Assembly (NCBI GenBank): GCA_030159075.1
Contig: BROG01000651.1
Coordinates: forward strand, 310,001-374,000
Direction of reading: 5' to 3'
DNA: 64,000 bases
DNA from: Atrina japonica
Lineage: Eukaryota > Mollusca > Bivalvia > Pterioida > Pinnidae
Under the pieces are notes generated by a model. That model did not search any database and was not told the DNA's origin. It saw only the letters and a list, made by a program, of their open reading frames with translations. Positions 25,947 through 40,000 of the stretch are shown here, one piece after another. Position 1 is the stretch's first letter. Every line of letters starts with the position of its first letter. A program made the translations under genes and the position numbers.

Positions 25947-26399
25947 AACCCTGTTTTCAGCAGCCACTGAAGGGAGATTGGAAAAGTGGCTGCATAAGAC
26001 AGGTGGCCTTTGGTTCCAAGTTGACAAAAATCGCAAGAAAATTGGTGTCCATGATGCAGTGTATAGTAACACATGTATATTCATATACCAATACATGATA
26101 GTTTGATGTTAAGATGATCAGGTGTCAAAATCATGTACATTACAGTGCTGCCAAGCTTACTTGTTTACAGGTTTTCTAAAAACAGATCATGTGATCAACC
26201 ATCCTAAAAAACAAATGGGCTGCTGAAAACAGTGTGACCAAGCATTTTGTCCTGTATAACACTGACGGCTGACCACGTTAGACAGGTGGCTGCTGGTTTA
26301 GGTATGTTTATATAGTGAAATTGATTGGGGGGAAACAGAAACTGGCTGTTGAAGACGAGTGGCTGCTGAAACAGGTGGCCTTTAAGGCAGGTTTGACTA

Positions 26400-26430
<31 letters not shown>

Positions 26431-26799
26431 TTGTAAAACACCTCATTACATTGGATGAAAATGCTAGGCTAAATCTATGTAACCTACTTTGTTATGACGT
26501 AAGGAACTGCGTCAGCCGTTGCTAGGACAACAAGTGCAGCTGTTCAATATATCATTGCGCTTCATCATCAATTGTTTGTGTTGTATTTTTGAAATATCAT
26601 TATAAGAATTTAAAATTGAATTTAAAGGAATGTATTTTTGATGTTTTATTAAATCATAAGGATTAACATTATCTTTTCAATTGTTTACTGAAAAATAACC
26701 AATGTTGAGGCAGAGTATACTTTTTTGTATTGCACTTTGTAAAATATAAAGTGTACTCAGTCTCAGCACTAATGTTAATCCTTAAATAAATATGTGTGT

Positions 26800-26842
<43 letters not shown>

Positions 26843-27558
26843 ATATTGTCCCTAAATGATATATTTACAAGAAAATTTAATTGAAAATGCATCATTATTA
26901 TTATCATCAATCATTATCATTACTATTTTACAAAGCTGTAACTACTATGTGTTTAAAATTCAATGCAGATTAAAAAAGTAAGTTTTCATTTTTGAAAACA
27001 ATAGCTGTCCATTAAGACATTTATTTAAATAACTAATTTCACTTCTATCATTCACCTACATCTAATTAAGATTTTACAACTTTTATACACTACATAGTGT
27101 TACATGTATCATCATTTTATCACATTCTGAAATTCAGTTCTGTTCGGTATTGGTTCTTTCATTTAACACCCAACTTCCACTTCCTCCATAAATGGCAGCA
27201 AAAGCAGCTAACACACGATGTGTTCTGTGACATTTTTGGCCATGAGGTAAAGATTAAAGTGTTGAATTGTCAATAAAATAATCATTTTAGTGTCTAATTG
27301 GTTTTTAGAAATGCATTTTGAACTACAAATAAAAGGAAATAGATCACTTTCGAAACTTAAGCTTTTTAAAATGACAAATATGATTGCACTTCTACTAACA
27401 ATTTTACTTGCCTGGCCAAGCATAACATTAATAAAACTCACAATTTCAGCAAATTTTTGTAGCAATGGACACAGAGTTGTCGAAAAATGTGACGCAGATC
27501 AAACCATAAGTATGTTAAGCATTTCAACTTTCTCAGGCAAAATTCCAGAAAATTCGCG

Positions 27559-27591
<33 letters not shown>

Positions 27592-30500
27592 AAACGTAGA
27601 AATTGGAGCAGCGATTTCGACGAACAAGATAATAATTTGGAGTGGCCTAATTATCAAGTTTTTTACAGTATCATGTTGTGAAAGACTTCGTTTCTGCATA
27701 TTAATTCCCTGGCCTCTTCATAGTATATCCCAACCTTATAAACCAATAAACTTAACCCTGATTTTAAAGTCAAATTTCGGGGATGTTATTGTAATTTTCT
27801 GGATGCTATTGTAATTTTTGACATTATTATTATTAGAAATCCACTCCTAACCAACAAAGAGGAAAAAAATTAAAAAAATTGATGTATTAATGGAGTTATT
27901 AGGAAGGATTTCGTAGGAATTTTAAAATTTACCCTGGTGTATGAATGATATAAATTTCACCCTAGTTATTGTACAGCAGTACAGCATCACCACGTGACAG
28001 CCGACACCCTACTATTTATAAATAGATTAATGTGTCAGGTGTTTCCCATGATTAATTAACTAATTAGTTGGGATAGGACTTTAAAAATATGACGACATTC
28101 ATGCTAATACGCATTAAGAGAGTTCAGAAAAGTTTATTTATGAACATTACTCCCTGGAATGTGGCTTTAAAAGATGAAAAAGGGTCCAAAATGTTTTATA
28201 ACATTATGCCCCAAACAAAGCTATATTTTTAGGGATAATTTGTCTATATATACATGGCATCATTGGCTTGTTAATGTATTCTTGTTTTCTTCTGTTCTAC
28301 CACCTCACACATCTTTATAACTTATCTTTCTCATCCCCTTCCTCTATACTATTCTACGTTGTATAATTTTTCCATTTCTTCCTCATTCATAGAAAATTAA
28401 AATGTGTATACGGTAGCTGTTGAAAACCACACAATCTTACAATTGAAGTACTAAATCAGACAACACAATAGACTGTCATCTTTCTAACTAACTGTAAATA
28501 GTAATACCTGTAGGTTTACTTATTCTTACAGTCTAAGAAATATGTCAATATCAGCTTTTTCATAAACATTGTGTATATACCATTACCATGGTTACATATA
28601 CCCATTATGTATGTTTGTGTTGATGTTTTTTTGTGGGTGTAATGTCATATTTCTGTTACATCATGTAAAAACTATATTGAAATAAAGAATAAAAAAAAAA
28701 CTCTAAACAACAAAAAGTAGCCGTTTATGGAGAATTGACTGCATTCATGTTAAAACCATAAATTCATGTTAATGGCTGAAAAGATAATTACAGGAAATAA
28801 AGTATTTGTGAAAACTATAAGCGATTAAAATTAATCACATACCCAGCATCATTGACAACAGGAACTTGGTCAAACCCTTCCTTATTGAGCAAGTCAAGCG
28901 TCTCTTGGATAGTGACATTTGGTGTCACTGTCAGTGGGGCTCTTAACTCTAGGGCGCTGACGTTCAGGTTCCACCACCTATTAACATAAAAGTATGAGAT
29001 GAAGGAAAAAATACCAAATATAGCAGAATCTCGTTATGTCGAAATTGGAGGAGTCAAAATTCTGGAGATCCTGAAGTAAAATGGACGGTCCCATGAATTT
29101 CAAGATAACAAGATTCCATCGAATGTTTAGAGAATTTCAAATCAAATCACAAAACAAAGAAACAAGTACACAAATGCACATTGATTTTGATGTATCAGTA
29201 CATCAACTATAATTTTGGTGCATAAATTTGTCAATGCATCGAATGATTTATGATTTGTAGTGACTTAAATATGGCAAATATGTGATAAAAGAAATAATTT
29301 TACATTCATCACAGCATTACTTTTGAAAGATATTACTTTATATTTGTACTTGTTCAGTGTTGCTAACAAGCTTCCTTTAATTGTAAATATTATGAACTAA
29401 TATTACATTGACTTAATGTGATGTAAGCTAAAACAATTTATTTTGATTTTTTTTCTACTTCTACTACTTGTACCCGATGTACAATAACAGATAAGAGTTA
29501 TACACTGGCATAAAAAAATCTTGTATTCCTATATATTTTGTGAAAATAAGGTCAGGTCCAGTGTGGTATTCATATACATATAGTAAGGTTGAGTTAATTG
29601 CAAGCGAAAAAGTGCAAAACCTTAGTTTCAAAGCAATTTTCACGAAAATGTTCATGTAAAATTATTGTAAAATTGTTATTTTCAATCATACACCCCTGAA
29701 TTCTGACAGTGGACTTAACCTTCTTTGAAATGGGCAGGTTTAAATGTGACTTCAGAGATTGTCGAGTTAAATTTGTACAATTGATAGAAAGTATATTGTT
29801 AATTTTCTGTTCAATGATTCATATTTAATAAAAAAATAGTTGGTCGTGAAGGCAGACCATATAGCTTGCCTGTTTTATGCTTGCTATAATTTGGGTCAAA
29901 ATTAAGCCACAGCAACCAGCATCCCCCTGCATTGTTGTGTAATGACCCTAGAAAATGTGCATGTGAAGTTTCATGGCTGTAGCTGGAGTACTTTGCCCAC
30001 AATGGACTTAAACAAAAAGCTTAACACAGTACTATTCATATTGTAAATGACTAAGTCCAGGTGAGCTAAAGATTTGGGTCAAAATTATGCCACAGCAGCC
30101 AGCATCCCCCTGCATTGATTTATGATGACCCAAGACAATGTGCATGTGAAATTTCATGGTTGTAGCTGGAGTACTTTGCCCACCATAGACTTAAAGAAAA
30201 ACATTAACACAGAAAAAGGATGATGCTCCAGCAGTGGCAGCAATAGCTCTTCTGTTCTTCGAACAAAACTAGTTAATTGTTAATATTGAGATACAGATTT
30301 ATAGCATAAAGGTTTTCTACATTATATGTACAAAATTATTGAAAGCAAAAAACAAAGTTGCATGGTAGCAGTACATTGAGAGTGAGGGGGGGGGCTCATA
30401 ATTAAAAAGTTGTAACGTCCATAAACAATCCACGCAACCCTTCTATTATCAATATAAATTAGGCCTTTTTTGTTTAGTTTCCAGGAGGTCGATATTCGAT

Positions 30501-30790
30501 TAAAAAATATCCCAATTTGGTTTACAGATCACAACTGTTATGAAAATAAATCAATGCAGGGAATAGTATTTAAAAATAATTACATGTGTGCAAACTATTT
30601 TCCCCAATTTTACATAAATTAACATTAAGATTCCAAATTGTGTAGCTATTAGCATTTCCCCAAAATTGACAGAAAAAGGCCTGTGAATGTACCAACTCTC
30701 TTGTTCAATAAGATTAACTACCTTATCATAAAGTATTAAAATGTATATATAATCTTATTACATGTAACCCAGAAATCTTTAACTTTGATG

Positions 30791-30867
<77 letters not shown>

Positions 30868-33800
30868 GAGAGAGAAAAAGATAGAGAGAGCAAATAATTT
30901 TGCAAGAGAATGTGACGACATTAGGATAGTATGATGGTACAAAACAAGTGTAACTAATTAAATTTGTCACAGCAAAAAATTATCTCTAGTCATAGCCATG
31001 GAGTGTAGAAAAATAAGTGAAAAAAAAAAGATTAATCACAGCAATACAATTGTCTCTACCCATAGCCTTGGAGTATAGAGAAATAAGTGGGAAAATTAAA
31101 TATGTCATGCTGGTAAAAAAAATCTCAAAAGTGATTAAGTGACAAAAAAGGTATAAAACCTGAGCTGGTCTGAATCACTGGATTGAAAATATAACAGTAA
31201 TACAATAAAAAAATTCATTAAAAAAACATAAGTTATTATATCAAATTTTAACTTCTGAAAAAACAAATGTTCTGAAACACATTCCTTGTTAAATATTTTA
31301 TTTGTTAAATGAATTCAATAGACATCAACTTGCACTGCAGCTAGAAAAGGCAATTTTGTGGAAGAACCATTATTTCACATCTGTACCCCCCCCCCCCCAA
31401 AAATTTTTTGATATTGAAAAATTATGAGTCAAATATCCTAGTTAATGCTTTTGCATAAATTGTCATTCCGTATGTCTGTGAGTTTGATAAGATACACAGA
31501 TAGACAAATTTTAATACAAGATGTCCATTTCAAATCAAGATTTCAGGAAACACTGATGTACAAAATCTGGAAGGCAGTTATCTAGGTATTTTATGTGTAG
31601 ATCAAGGAACCCTAAATATCAAAGATGAAATATTGCTGTCAATATCAATAATTCTCACAAACAGAAAGAAAAATACAAAAAAACATGAAATAAATCAGAC
31701 ACTGTACCATCCTTCTGTCTGAATTTCTGATCTTTTGTCCTCAAGGAAATCTCTCTGGCTCATCCAATCTTCACTGAGGAATTTTGTCCTGTAATATAAA
31801 AAACGTGGATATTGTGAAAAATGGTGCAGTGGAACCTGTCACGAAAGACCATCTCTTGTGAGACCACTTGCTGGTAACCATCTGGTTCATAATTCCTTTA
31901 TATAAAACCTCTTTTGAGAAACCACATGTCTTTCAAGTCCACATTTCATTGGCTGATGGGGTGGTCTCTCAAGACAGGTTTAAGGTAATATTGACTTGCA
32001 AGTGGAAGGCATTTGATGATCCCTGAATTACATATAAATTACCCTGACAGTATAACACTATGTAAAAAGATGTCAAACATAAAATATTCTCATGTAAATT
32101 TACCCAACACACATGTATTTTCGTCTGAATGTTGTTTTATGCCACACTTGACAATTGTGGCCAGTTTTCAACAGTAGAGGAGAAAAACTGGTTACAATGT
32201 AGCCACGAAGAGACCACCAACCTCGCAAGTAAATACGTGGCAAACTTCCTCACAAATTCAGCATAGGCTCCAGCGGGACTTGAACCTGTACCGACTTGAT
32301 AGGTAAGGAACCTCATGGTTTTTTACAGCAAGATGGTATAACCTCTTGGCCAAGAAGCCCCCTCCCCTTATATATAAAACTGTTATATACAGTGGAACCC
32401 ACTTATATTGAACCCTGTTACACTGAAATCCCACTTTATTTGAAATGATTTATATTCCTTGGGCAAATGGCTTTATTTTAACTCAGATATTCTGAAACCC
32501 CTGTTTAATTGAAAGAAAAATTAATTTCCCCTCGATTTCAATATATACAGGTATGACTGTAATATTAAAAAATCTCTGATAGTTCGGACAACTACACTGA
32601 AGTTATGACTCACATGTAATTTCTGATGGAATCTGGAAGTATTACGGCACACCTTTGTCCCTCTTTCAGTCCAAAGTCTCTGATGGCTTGAATAGCGACA
32701 TACATGGACGATCCACTACTTCCTCCTATAAATTTTATTTATTACAGAACAGCAATGTAAACTATATAAAATGTAAAACCATCAATTTTCGTCGAGGATT
32801 TAATTTTGTTATTTTCGTGAGTGACCAAATACTCATAGGTTTTGGGTTACTCAAATTAATATTCTTTCTAATGAACTTTCCTTTTTTAATTATTATGTGT
32901 ATGTGTCTATTATTGACAAATGAAGTGGGGACCTGCATTTTTTAAAACACCCTGTATAACAAAAATAAATCCATGCCAAAATCTTTTACTTGAAAGATGA
33001 ACCAAAGAATATCTCAAAAACATTGAAAATTAAAGAGATGGTTCACCCTTTGGTTTTTTGTTTTGTTTAAAATAAAGAATATGATTCCCTGAATATATTC
33101 TTAAAATATCATGACAAGAAATAATCGAGATACAGCCGTTTTATTATGATAAAATTACAGCTATAGGAAGTGGCCATTTTGTTTTCCATACATTCAAATG
33201 GAAGGGAAGAAGACAGTGCCCCCTGTTGTTTGTGATGTAGGTTAATGCATTCCTTTCATATACACAGGAGCCGACACGGCTCCATGGTATCCTGCTCAAT
33301 TCGCAGGGTTGCAGGTTCGAGCCAGAGGCAGCTGATTTTTCCTGTCATTCGGACGAGATGGTAAAATCCATGGTCCCATGTCACAGTAGGAGTCAGCACG
33401 TTTAAGAACCCCCAATGCCCAATGGCCTTAAGTGCGGAGCATAGGCCAAAATTTGAAGCCTTTCACTGGCATTTGGCCATATGAGTGAAAGATTCTTGAG
33501 TGGGATGTTAAACAACAATACAGCAACTTCATATGCACCACGTACGTACAAGCTTACAGATTCCGGGTCACGTACTCAAATTTCAAAATTTTTGGTGAAA
33601 TTATTTTTTTTTTAAATATATAACGCTGGAATAAATCAACTGCATAGTCTAAACACTGTCAACGTCTATACCAAATCCTCAAACATTTAGTTGTCTAAGC
33701 AGTTATTTTCTTCATAAATGATTATAAAAATGTCAAAACAGTGGATGAAGTTGGTGTACATACAAGTAGGTCAAATTCTAATTGTTTCTATGCCACATCC

Positions 33801-33946
33801 GTTTTATTTTCTCACTTGACTGAACATACAAATGATCCACAGAGGAAATATACTCAAGCTAATTGAACTGACACGGTGACTGACAGACTGTCAAACTGAG
33901 TTACCTGTACAGGTAGTGGGTGGGCCTTAGAATGTCCCCTTTGATG

Positions 33947-34024
<78 letters not shown>

Positions 34025-37000
34025 ATTTATGACTATGTAGTATGTTTTGAAACGTTGAATTAAATTTGATTGACGTTTTCAGTAATACTACTAGCGATAT
34101 ATAAAGCTTCATTTATGGTTTATTTATTTATATTAGTAATTAATGTTCAATACACATTTGTAAAAATAACGATACATTTCTGCAATCTTATAAAATAATT
34201 GCCTCATACTTATTTTAACATATATGGCTCATGTTTGGGAAATCATAATATGTTTAGTTACAAATGTCTGCTATTCTAAATTTAATGTTATATTACATCC
34301 TTGACATTTACCCACACTCAATTGAATAGCCATATGTCATCTCATTATAAGTAAAATGATTTCCTGACATCAAGGGGATTAGAAGATGTAGGTACCGACA
34401 TCACAACATCTGAGAGTCGGTGTTTACAGGGTATTGTACACAACAGCAGATTAGATCTAGCTAGGAACATAGGACTGTGTATTTCCATATAATAGTCACA
34501 GTTGGCTATTCAGGAACATTGTCATCTATGTAAAAAAAACAGCCCCCTCTATCACAAAGCTGGATTTCCCCATAGTAGCTTAATATTGAATTTTAAAAAT
34601 TGATTTTTTGCAAATGGGTTGTCTGACTGAAAATATTTTTTTCAGTTTTGGGATCAGGAAGACAATCTCTTTCAAATAAAACGAACTTGTGTTTAAGGTG
34701 AACCATCCCTTTAATGTCAACGATTTAATTTCTAAGGAAAATCCATGAAATTTTAAACCCACAAAAAAAAATATTTTACTGTATGATCATTTTTAAACGC
34801 TTTAATTAGAACAGAAAAATATCTTTGTGACATTTACTCTTTTTTTGGAAACTCTAAGCTGGGAATTTATTTGGCATACTTGGGGGAAAACACAAGCCAT
34901 TTTCACATTGGGAATGGTTCCTGCAACTAGACACAAAGTGGCCAAGAGAAATCTGTTTAATAATTTTTTTTGCAAACTGAACATTGATCACGAAAATGTA
35001 AATAGTTATGAAACCTGCAACATATACATAACTAAGTACATTTACTGGTAATAGGGAAGATGGTTATCCATTATCACGGAATTGTGCCCAGAATCACAGA
35101 ATCAGACTTCAAAAATGGATTCCACACTAAAAATATGGAATGTTACAGAATCAGGCGAGATTCACATTTTTCGTACGCGAAAAGCAAATTTCCCTACATG
35201 TCAAAATAATTTATATATGTATCAATTTACCAATGTAATACATGGTAATTTCAACAAAAAATTTAAGTATATGTATTTCTTTTTCATAAATACAGTTATC
35301 ACAGAAGGTGAAAATATTTGAATAGTATTTGTGTGAATTAGCTTGACGCTGTATTTGTGTCATTTGACCCTGTATTGGTGTCGTTTGACGCCATGTTTGT
35401 GTCGTTTGACCCAGTATTTGTGTCATTTGACCCCGTATTTATGTTGTTTGATCCCATATTTATGTCGTTTGACCCTGTATTTATTTTGTTTGACCCTGTA
35501 TTTGTGTCGTTTGACCCTGTATTTGTGTCGTTTGACCCTGTATTTATGTCGTTTAACCCTGTATTTGTGTCGTTTGATCCTGTATTTGTGTCGTTTGACC
35601 CTGTATTTGTGTCGTTTGACCCCGTATTTGTGTCGTTTGACCCTGTATTTGTGTTGTGAGCCTAGCCTGCTGTTTATTAATGATTTCTTACTTAAACAAT
35701 ACATATTACACACAAATCACAGAAAACAATGGAATTGACCCAATGCAAAAACAGAATTCAGTAGAAAAAAAACCCGGAAATTCATCTTCCTTATGTTACA
35801 CACTTACCACACAGAAGTCCTTCCTCCCTGATGAGGCGACGAGACATGATAAATGATGGCTTATCCTCAGACTTGTACCATTTGTCAACGAGCTGAAATA
35901 TACAGAGGATATTTTGACAGTTAAAAACTACACCCATGATGAAGACAACCCTACCACTCCCCCCCAAGAAAACCCTTCACAATCTTTGTAACAATAATGG
36001 ATGATTGCAATTTATTAAATCATCAACTTCAGTTTGCAATTCAAAATAAACCTATAGCATTAAAAATAAAGAATGAATTGCCTGATATAAAATTGGGCAT
36101 TATTAAAAATGGTAATCCATTATTCATATTTCAGGAAAGAATTAATACCAGGTCCGAGACCGAGCCATGGTATTTTATCAGATGTGCCTACTTTGGTGAT
36201 ATCCTTTAACCACATAAATAAAAAAAACACCTTTCTGTCGCAGACTGTGGGAATAAAATCATATCCCACTCCCTCAACCTCATAGAAAGTGGTGTCTGTC
36301 TTGTTCAGGGAGTCTGGTTCGGCAATCACTGACCCTACAGGATCCACTCCTATCACCTAAAATAAAACAACAAGGATTAATAATTTATTACATGTATATG
36401 TAATCATACAGTCACATACAGAGTCAATACACCCATGCAATATGTAACATCGTATTGCACTGTAGTTGGATACAGAAATTTCGCCGGAGCTACATGGGAT
36501 TCATGTCATCCAAATTATGTGATGGCGTCATTACAGCGGAATTAATTTTAAATTTGTGTACACATATAAATAGATAAGGGACATGTAATAAATACAAAAC
36601 CACAAGAATGTTTCTATCCATATCAGCAGACTACACTTGATCGTTGTAGCGGATGGATTTAACTCAAGCTACGCTCTCACTAAATCCATCCACTACCACG
36701 ATCGCATCCATCTGATGATACGGATAGGCACAAATGTGTAGTTTTGTCTATGTAACACTTCTTATACATAACAGTGATTTGTATGTGGACTGCGATGTTG
36801 CTCAGGATAAATTATAAATTTTCAACAATTAACATAAATGACCTAACAAAACAAGATGACAAAATGCTCTCATTGTTATCCTTGGTTTGTACAGGTACTA
36901 TAATAAGGACAACAATTTGCATAACCAAACAAGAAATCCCATCCACGATGGAATTTCGTAATCTTGAAATTCAAGGGACAGCCCCTATTTTTTTATATCT

Positions 37001-40000
37001 GGAATATGAGATATCCAAAATTTTAATCCACATATTTTTTCTTTCCATCAAAATTGGGACCAGTTGTTCAACACTGATATATCCAGAATTTCAACTCATC
37101 CGATTTTGACAAAATGTGAGATTCCATTGTACTTTAAGTAAAAAATTCAGTACTTCGGTTTAGTGTATCTGTGGTAAATTCATATAAGTATTTTGAATAG
37201 TGTTTTATGCCACACTCAACAATTTTTCAACCATATGGTAGCAGTAAGATTTTCTTGGTGGAGAAAAGAACCCAGTTATCCAGGAAGACACCACATTAAA
37301 TAATCTGATATCGACACAAGTATCACTGAAAAAAAAAAAACTAGTACATTAAAGTTCTGATAATACTGCATAAAATTTTCATCAAGGGTTTCTGCTGTAA
37401 GATATTTAGTGAACATTTCAGGGCTTATAAAGTACTTTTTTCACAAATAACTTCTCTACAGAACCCCTGACCCAGGTCATGCCATTCTACAGAACCCAAG
37501 ACTCAGATCACACCTACCCTACAGAAATGTGACCCAGGTAATGCCAATCTACAGAACCCCTTACCCAGGGGTTGTTAAACCCACAACTTATCTTTAAGAG
37601 CTAAACCCAGCAGCTAAACCTAATTTTTGACACAGACAAACATAATCAATTAACAGACTGGTGTTTGCTCCGCAACATGGCCAAAAATAGATTGTGACTT
37701 TTGTCTGTACCCTGCTGAGTGTACTTACTTTACAGCTTGGACACTTGGCTTTGATTTTCCTTGCAATTCCCGTCAGCGTACCACCTGTTCCTGCACCAAT
37801 GACCACCATATCCAGTTTTCCTTAAAAGTGTGTATGAATATTTGAGTAAAACTCTAAAGATGTTTAAATTCTCAGAGTATGAAAAAGTTATAAACAACAC
37901 ACAAAATGTGCAAACCATTCCCATGATTCCCTTTATATGGCTCTTTGTCCTTACAAATTATAAGGTGTTTTGTAAATGGTAACTATGACAACAAAAAGAA
38001 AACTATATTTCATTGGCTGGTGAAGTTAAAAACTCGCAAGCAGATTCATGTTTCATTATTTGTTTTTATATAAAGTCAAGAGTTTTTTTGGATGACTTTG
38101 ATGCACTTCCTGAACCGAAATCTGCACATATTATACATTCAAACACTTTCAAGTGTCTAGAATTTCTTGTTTCAAATATAAAACACAAAAAATTTAAATT
38201 CACATTTCTTTTAGCAATAACTCAGTCTTAAAATTATCAACTCTGAATGATACATTAGTAATCAATTTTTTAAGCTCCAACATATCCCTTTTTTTAAATT
38301 GATAAAAAAGTGTTTTATGCCGCACTTAACATTTTTTCAGTTGTATGGATGCAGGCAGTTTTTAATGGTTGAGGTGAGAACCCATTACAATGCATCCAGA
38401 AAGAGACCACCAGCCTTCAGTAAGTAAACTGCCAAACCTTCTCTTAAAAATTGGGGCTCGACCTGACCAGAAGTGAGAGACTTCATGGTTCAATTCATGA
38501 TGCTCAAGCCACTCAGCCATGAAGACCGATTTCATAGTCTCAACACAGTAATTTAGTTATATATAAAGGAAGGGGCCCGCATAAGCTGAAATGTTTAGTA
38601 GTTTCTGTCATTAAGATGCCGATTTAAGATGTGAAGGCATTAGATAGAACAGGGTAACCCTGTAACTGTATCAGCCATTCCCCCATCAGAAATGAACTCC
38701 AAAATTTATATATCATTCATTATTACAAAACAATAATTCTGATTGGTAAAGTCCAAGTTCAGTGTATAGCTGTGCACAAATATTTCTTTAATAACTTAAA
38801 CACCTGTTGAAAAAAAGAATTAAGTTATATCAAGTTTTACAGAGTGATAGGAAGGAAACACAAAGATTATAAAGTGTTACATACCATTACATGCATCTAA
38901 TATCTCCTCTGCTGTTCCATCAAAGTGAGCTAGAGGATTGCTGGCATTACGATACTGTTAACAAAAGAATAAAGGTTCAAAGGTCAAACATGGTAATAAA
39001 TTACTGTGTGTGTGTGTGTGTGTGCATACTTTAGCACTTTTATCATATTTTGACCATTATCATTTAAACAATTGTTTTATAACTTTTATTTGTTTAATTA
39101 AATGGTGTTCTATGCCAAACTCAAGATTTTTTTTCAGTTAGATATTTCTTGCATTTCTCACAAAACCAGCCCAGTTTCCAGCTTGTATCAATACCTGAAC
39201 TCTGACTAGAGTTCAGAGATTTCATGGTCTAAATCATGATGCTCCAACTACTGGGTCAAGGAAGCTTTTTAAGATTAAACAATTACAAATCAGACAGAAA
39301 TAAAAACAGTGATATTTAATAATTACACTATGTTACAGGTATAGTCAAATCTATATAACATGATGGGGTGGAGTCTCGCCAACCCTTTCTTGACCCGGAC
39401 CAGTTTGGATTTTAGGTAATAAAGCATGACATTAAAATTACACTGGCAAGAGTAATCGTTCCTACTTGTCACAATACATAAGAGTGTATCCAGTGAGGAA
39501 TAAAACACTTTTCCTGTGCAGTTTTGTCATAACTGAAAAGTGAGTAGAATCATCTGTATGATAATCAACAGGTTACTCCGCCCTGCCATCTTATGTGGAT
39601 TGGAGTATATATGTTATAGATAATACACCTACATAGTACAAAGTCTCTACTACAAAATTCCAGGTCAATGTTTCGTATGTTTCATTTAATGAGCTGCATG
39701 ACTAAAGCCCTTGTGAGGCAGGAAAAGAGATGTCTAGTGTGTACGTTCTTGTGTCCTCTTTAGTGGTCCATATTTTAAATGTTACTACACTTGTGCAATC
39801 CGATGAAGGAATCAAACTGCACATTCTTTGTTCATGGTCAATGTTTAATTACAGTTTAAAGAAAATCAGCCATAGAATAAGTCATTTTTGTTGCAAATCT
39901 TTTAGGAAGTACGTAAACTTTTTCTTAAGGCAATTGACTGATCTAACATGTATAATATTTTAACACACATGTAGAAGATTGTCAATTATAGTTTCACATG

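Larger units (their letters stand above)
33030..34714. mobile_element. 1.7-kb TTAA-flanked nonautonomous element with nested insertions
   Basis: Element 33034-34710 between TTAA (33030-33033) and TTAA (34711-34714). Termini AGAGATGGTTCACC and GGTGAACCATCCCT are complementary at 13 of 14 positions. It contains a SINE A copy and a (GA)n tract. No transposase ORF. It lies in the CBS intron between exons 9 and 10. Confidence 0.7.

Noticed and set aside
27290..27814. 174-codon ORF spanning a poly-A tract
   Set aside because: Contains a run of lysines from the A tract, no domain pattern and no splice context; lies in a CBS intron antisense to the gene.
35423..35738. Three overlapping ORFs at the 21-bp repeat
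   Set aside because: Products of a stop-free 21-bp unit inside a CBS intron; not genes.
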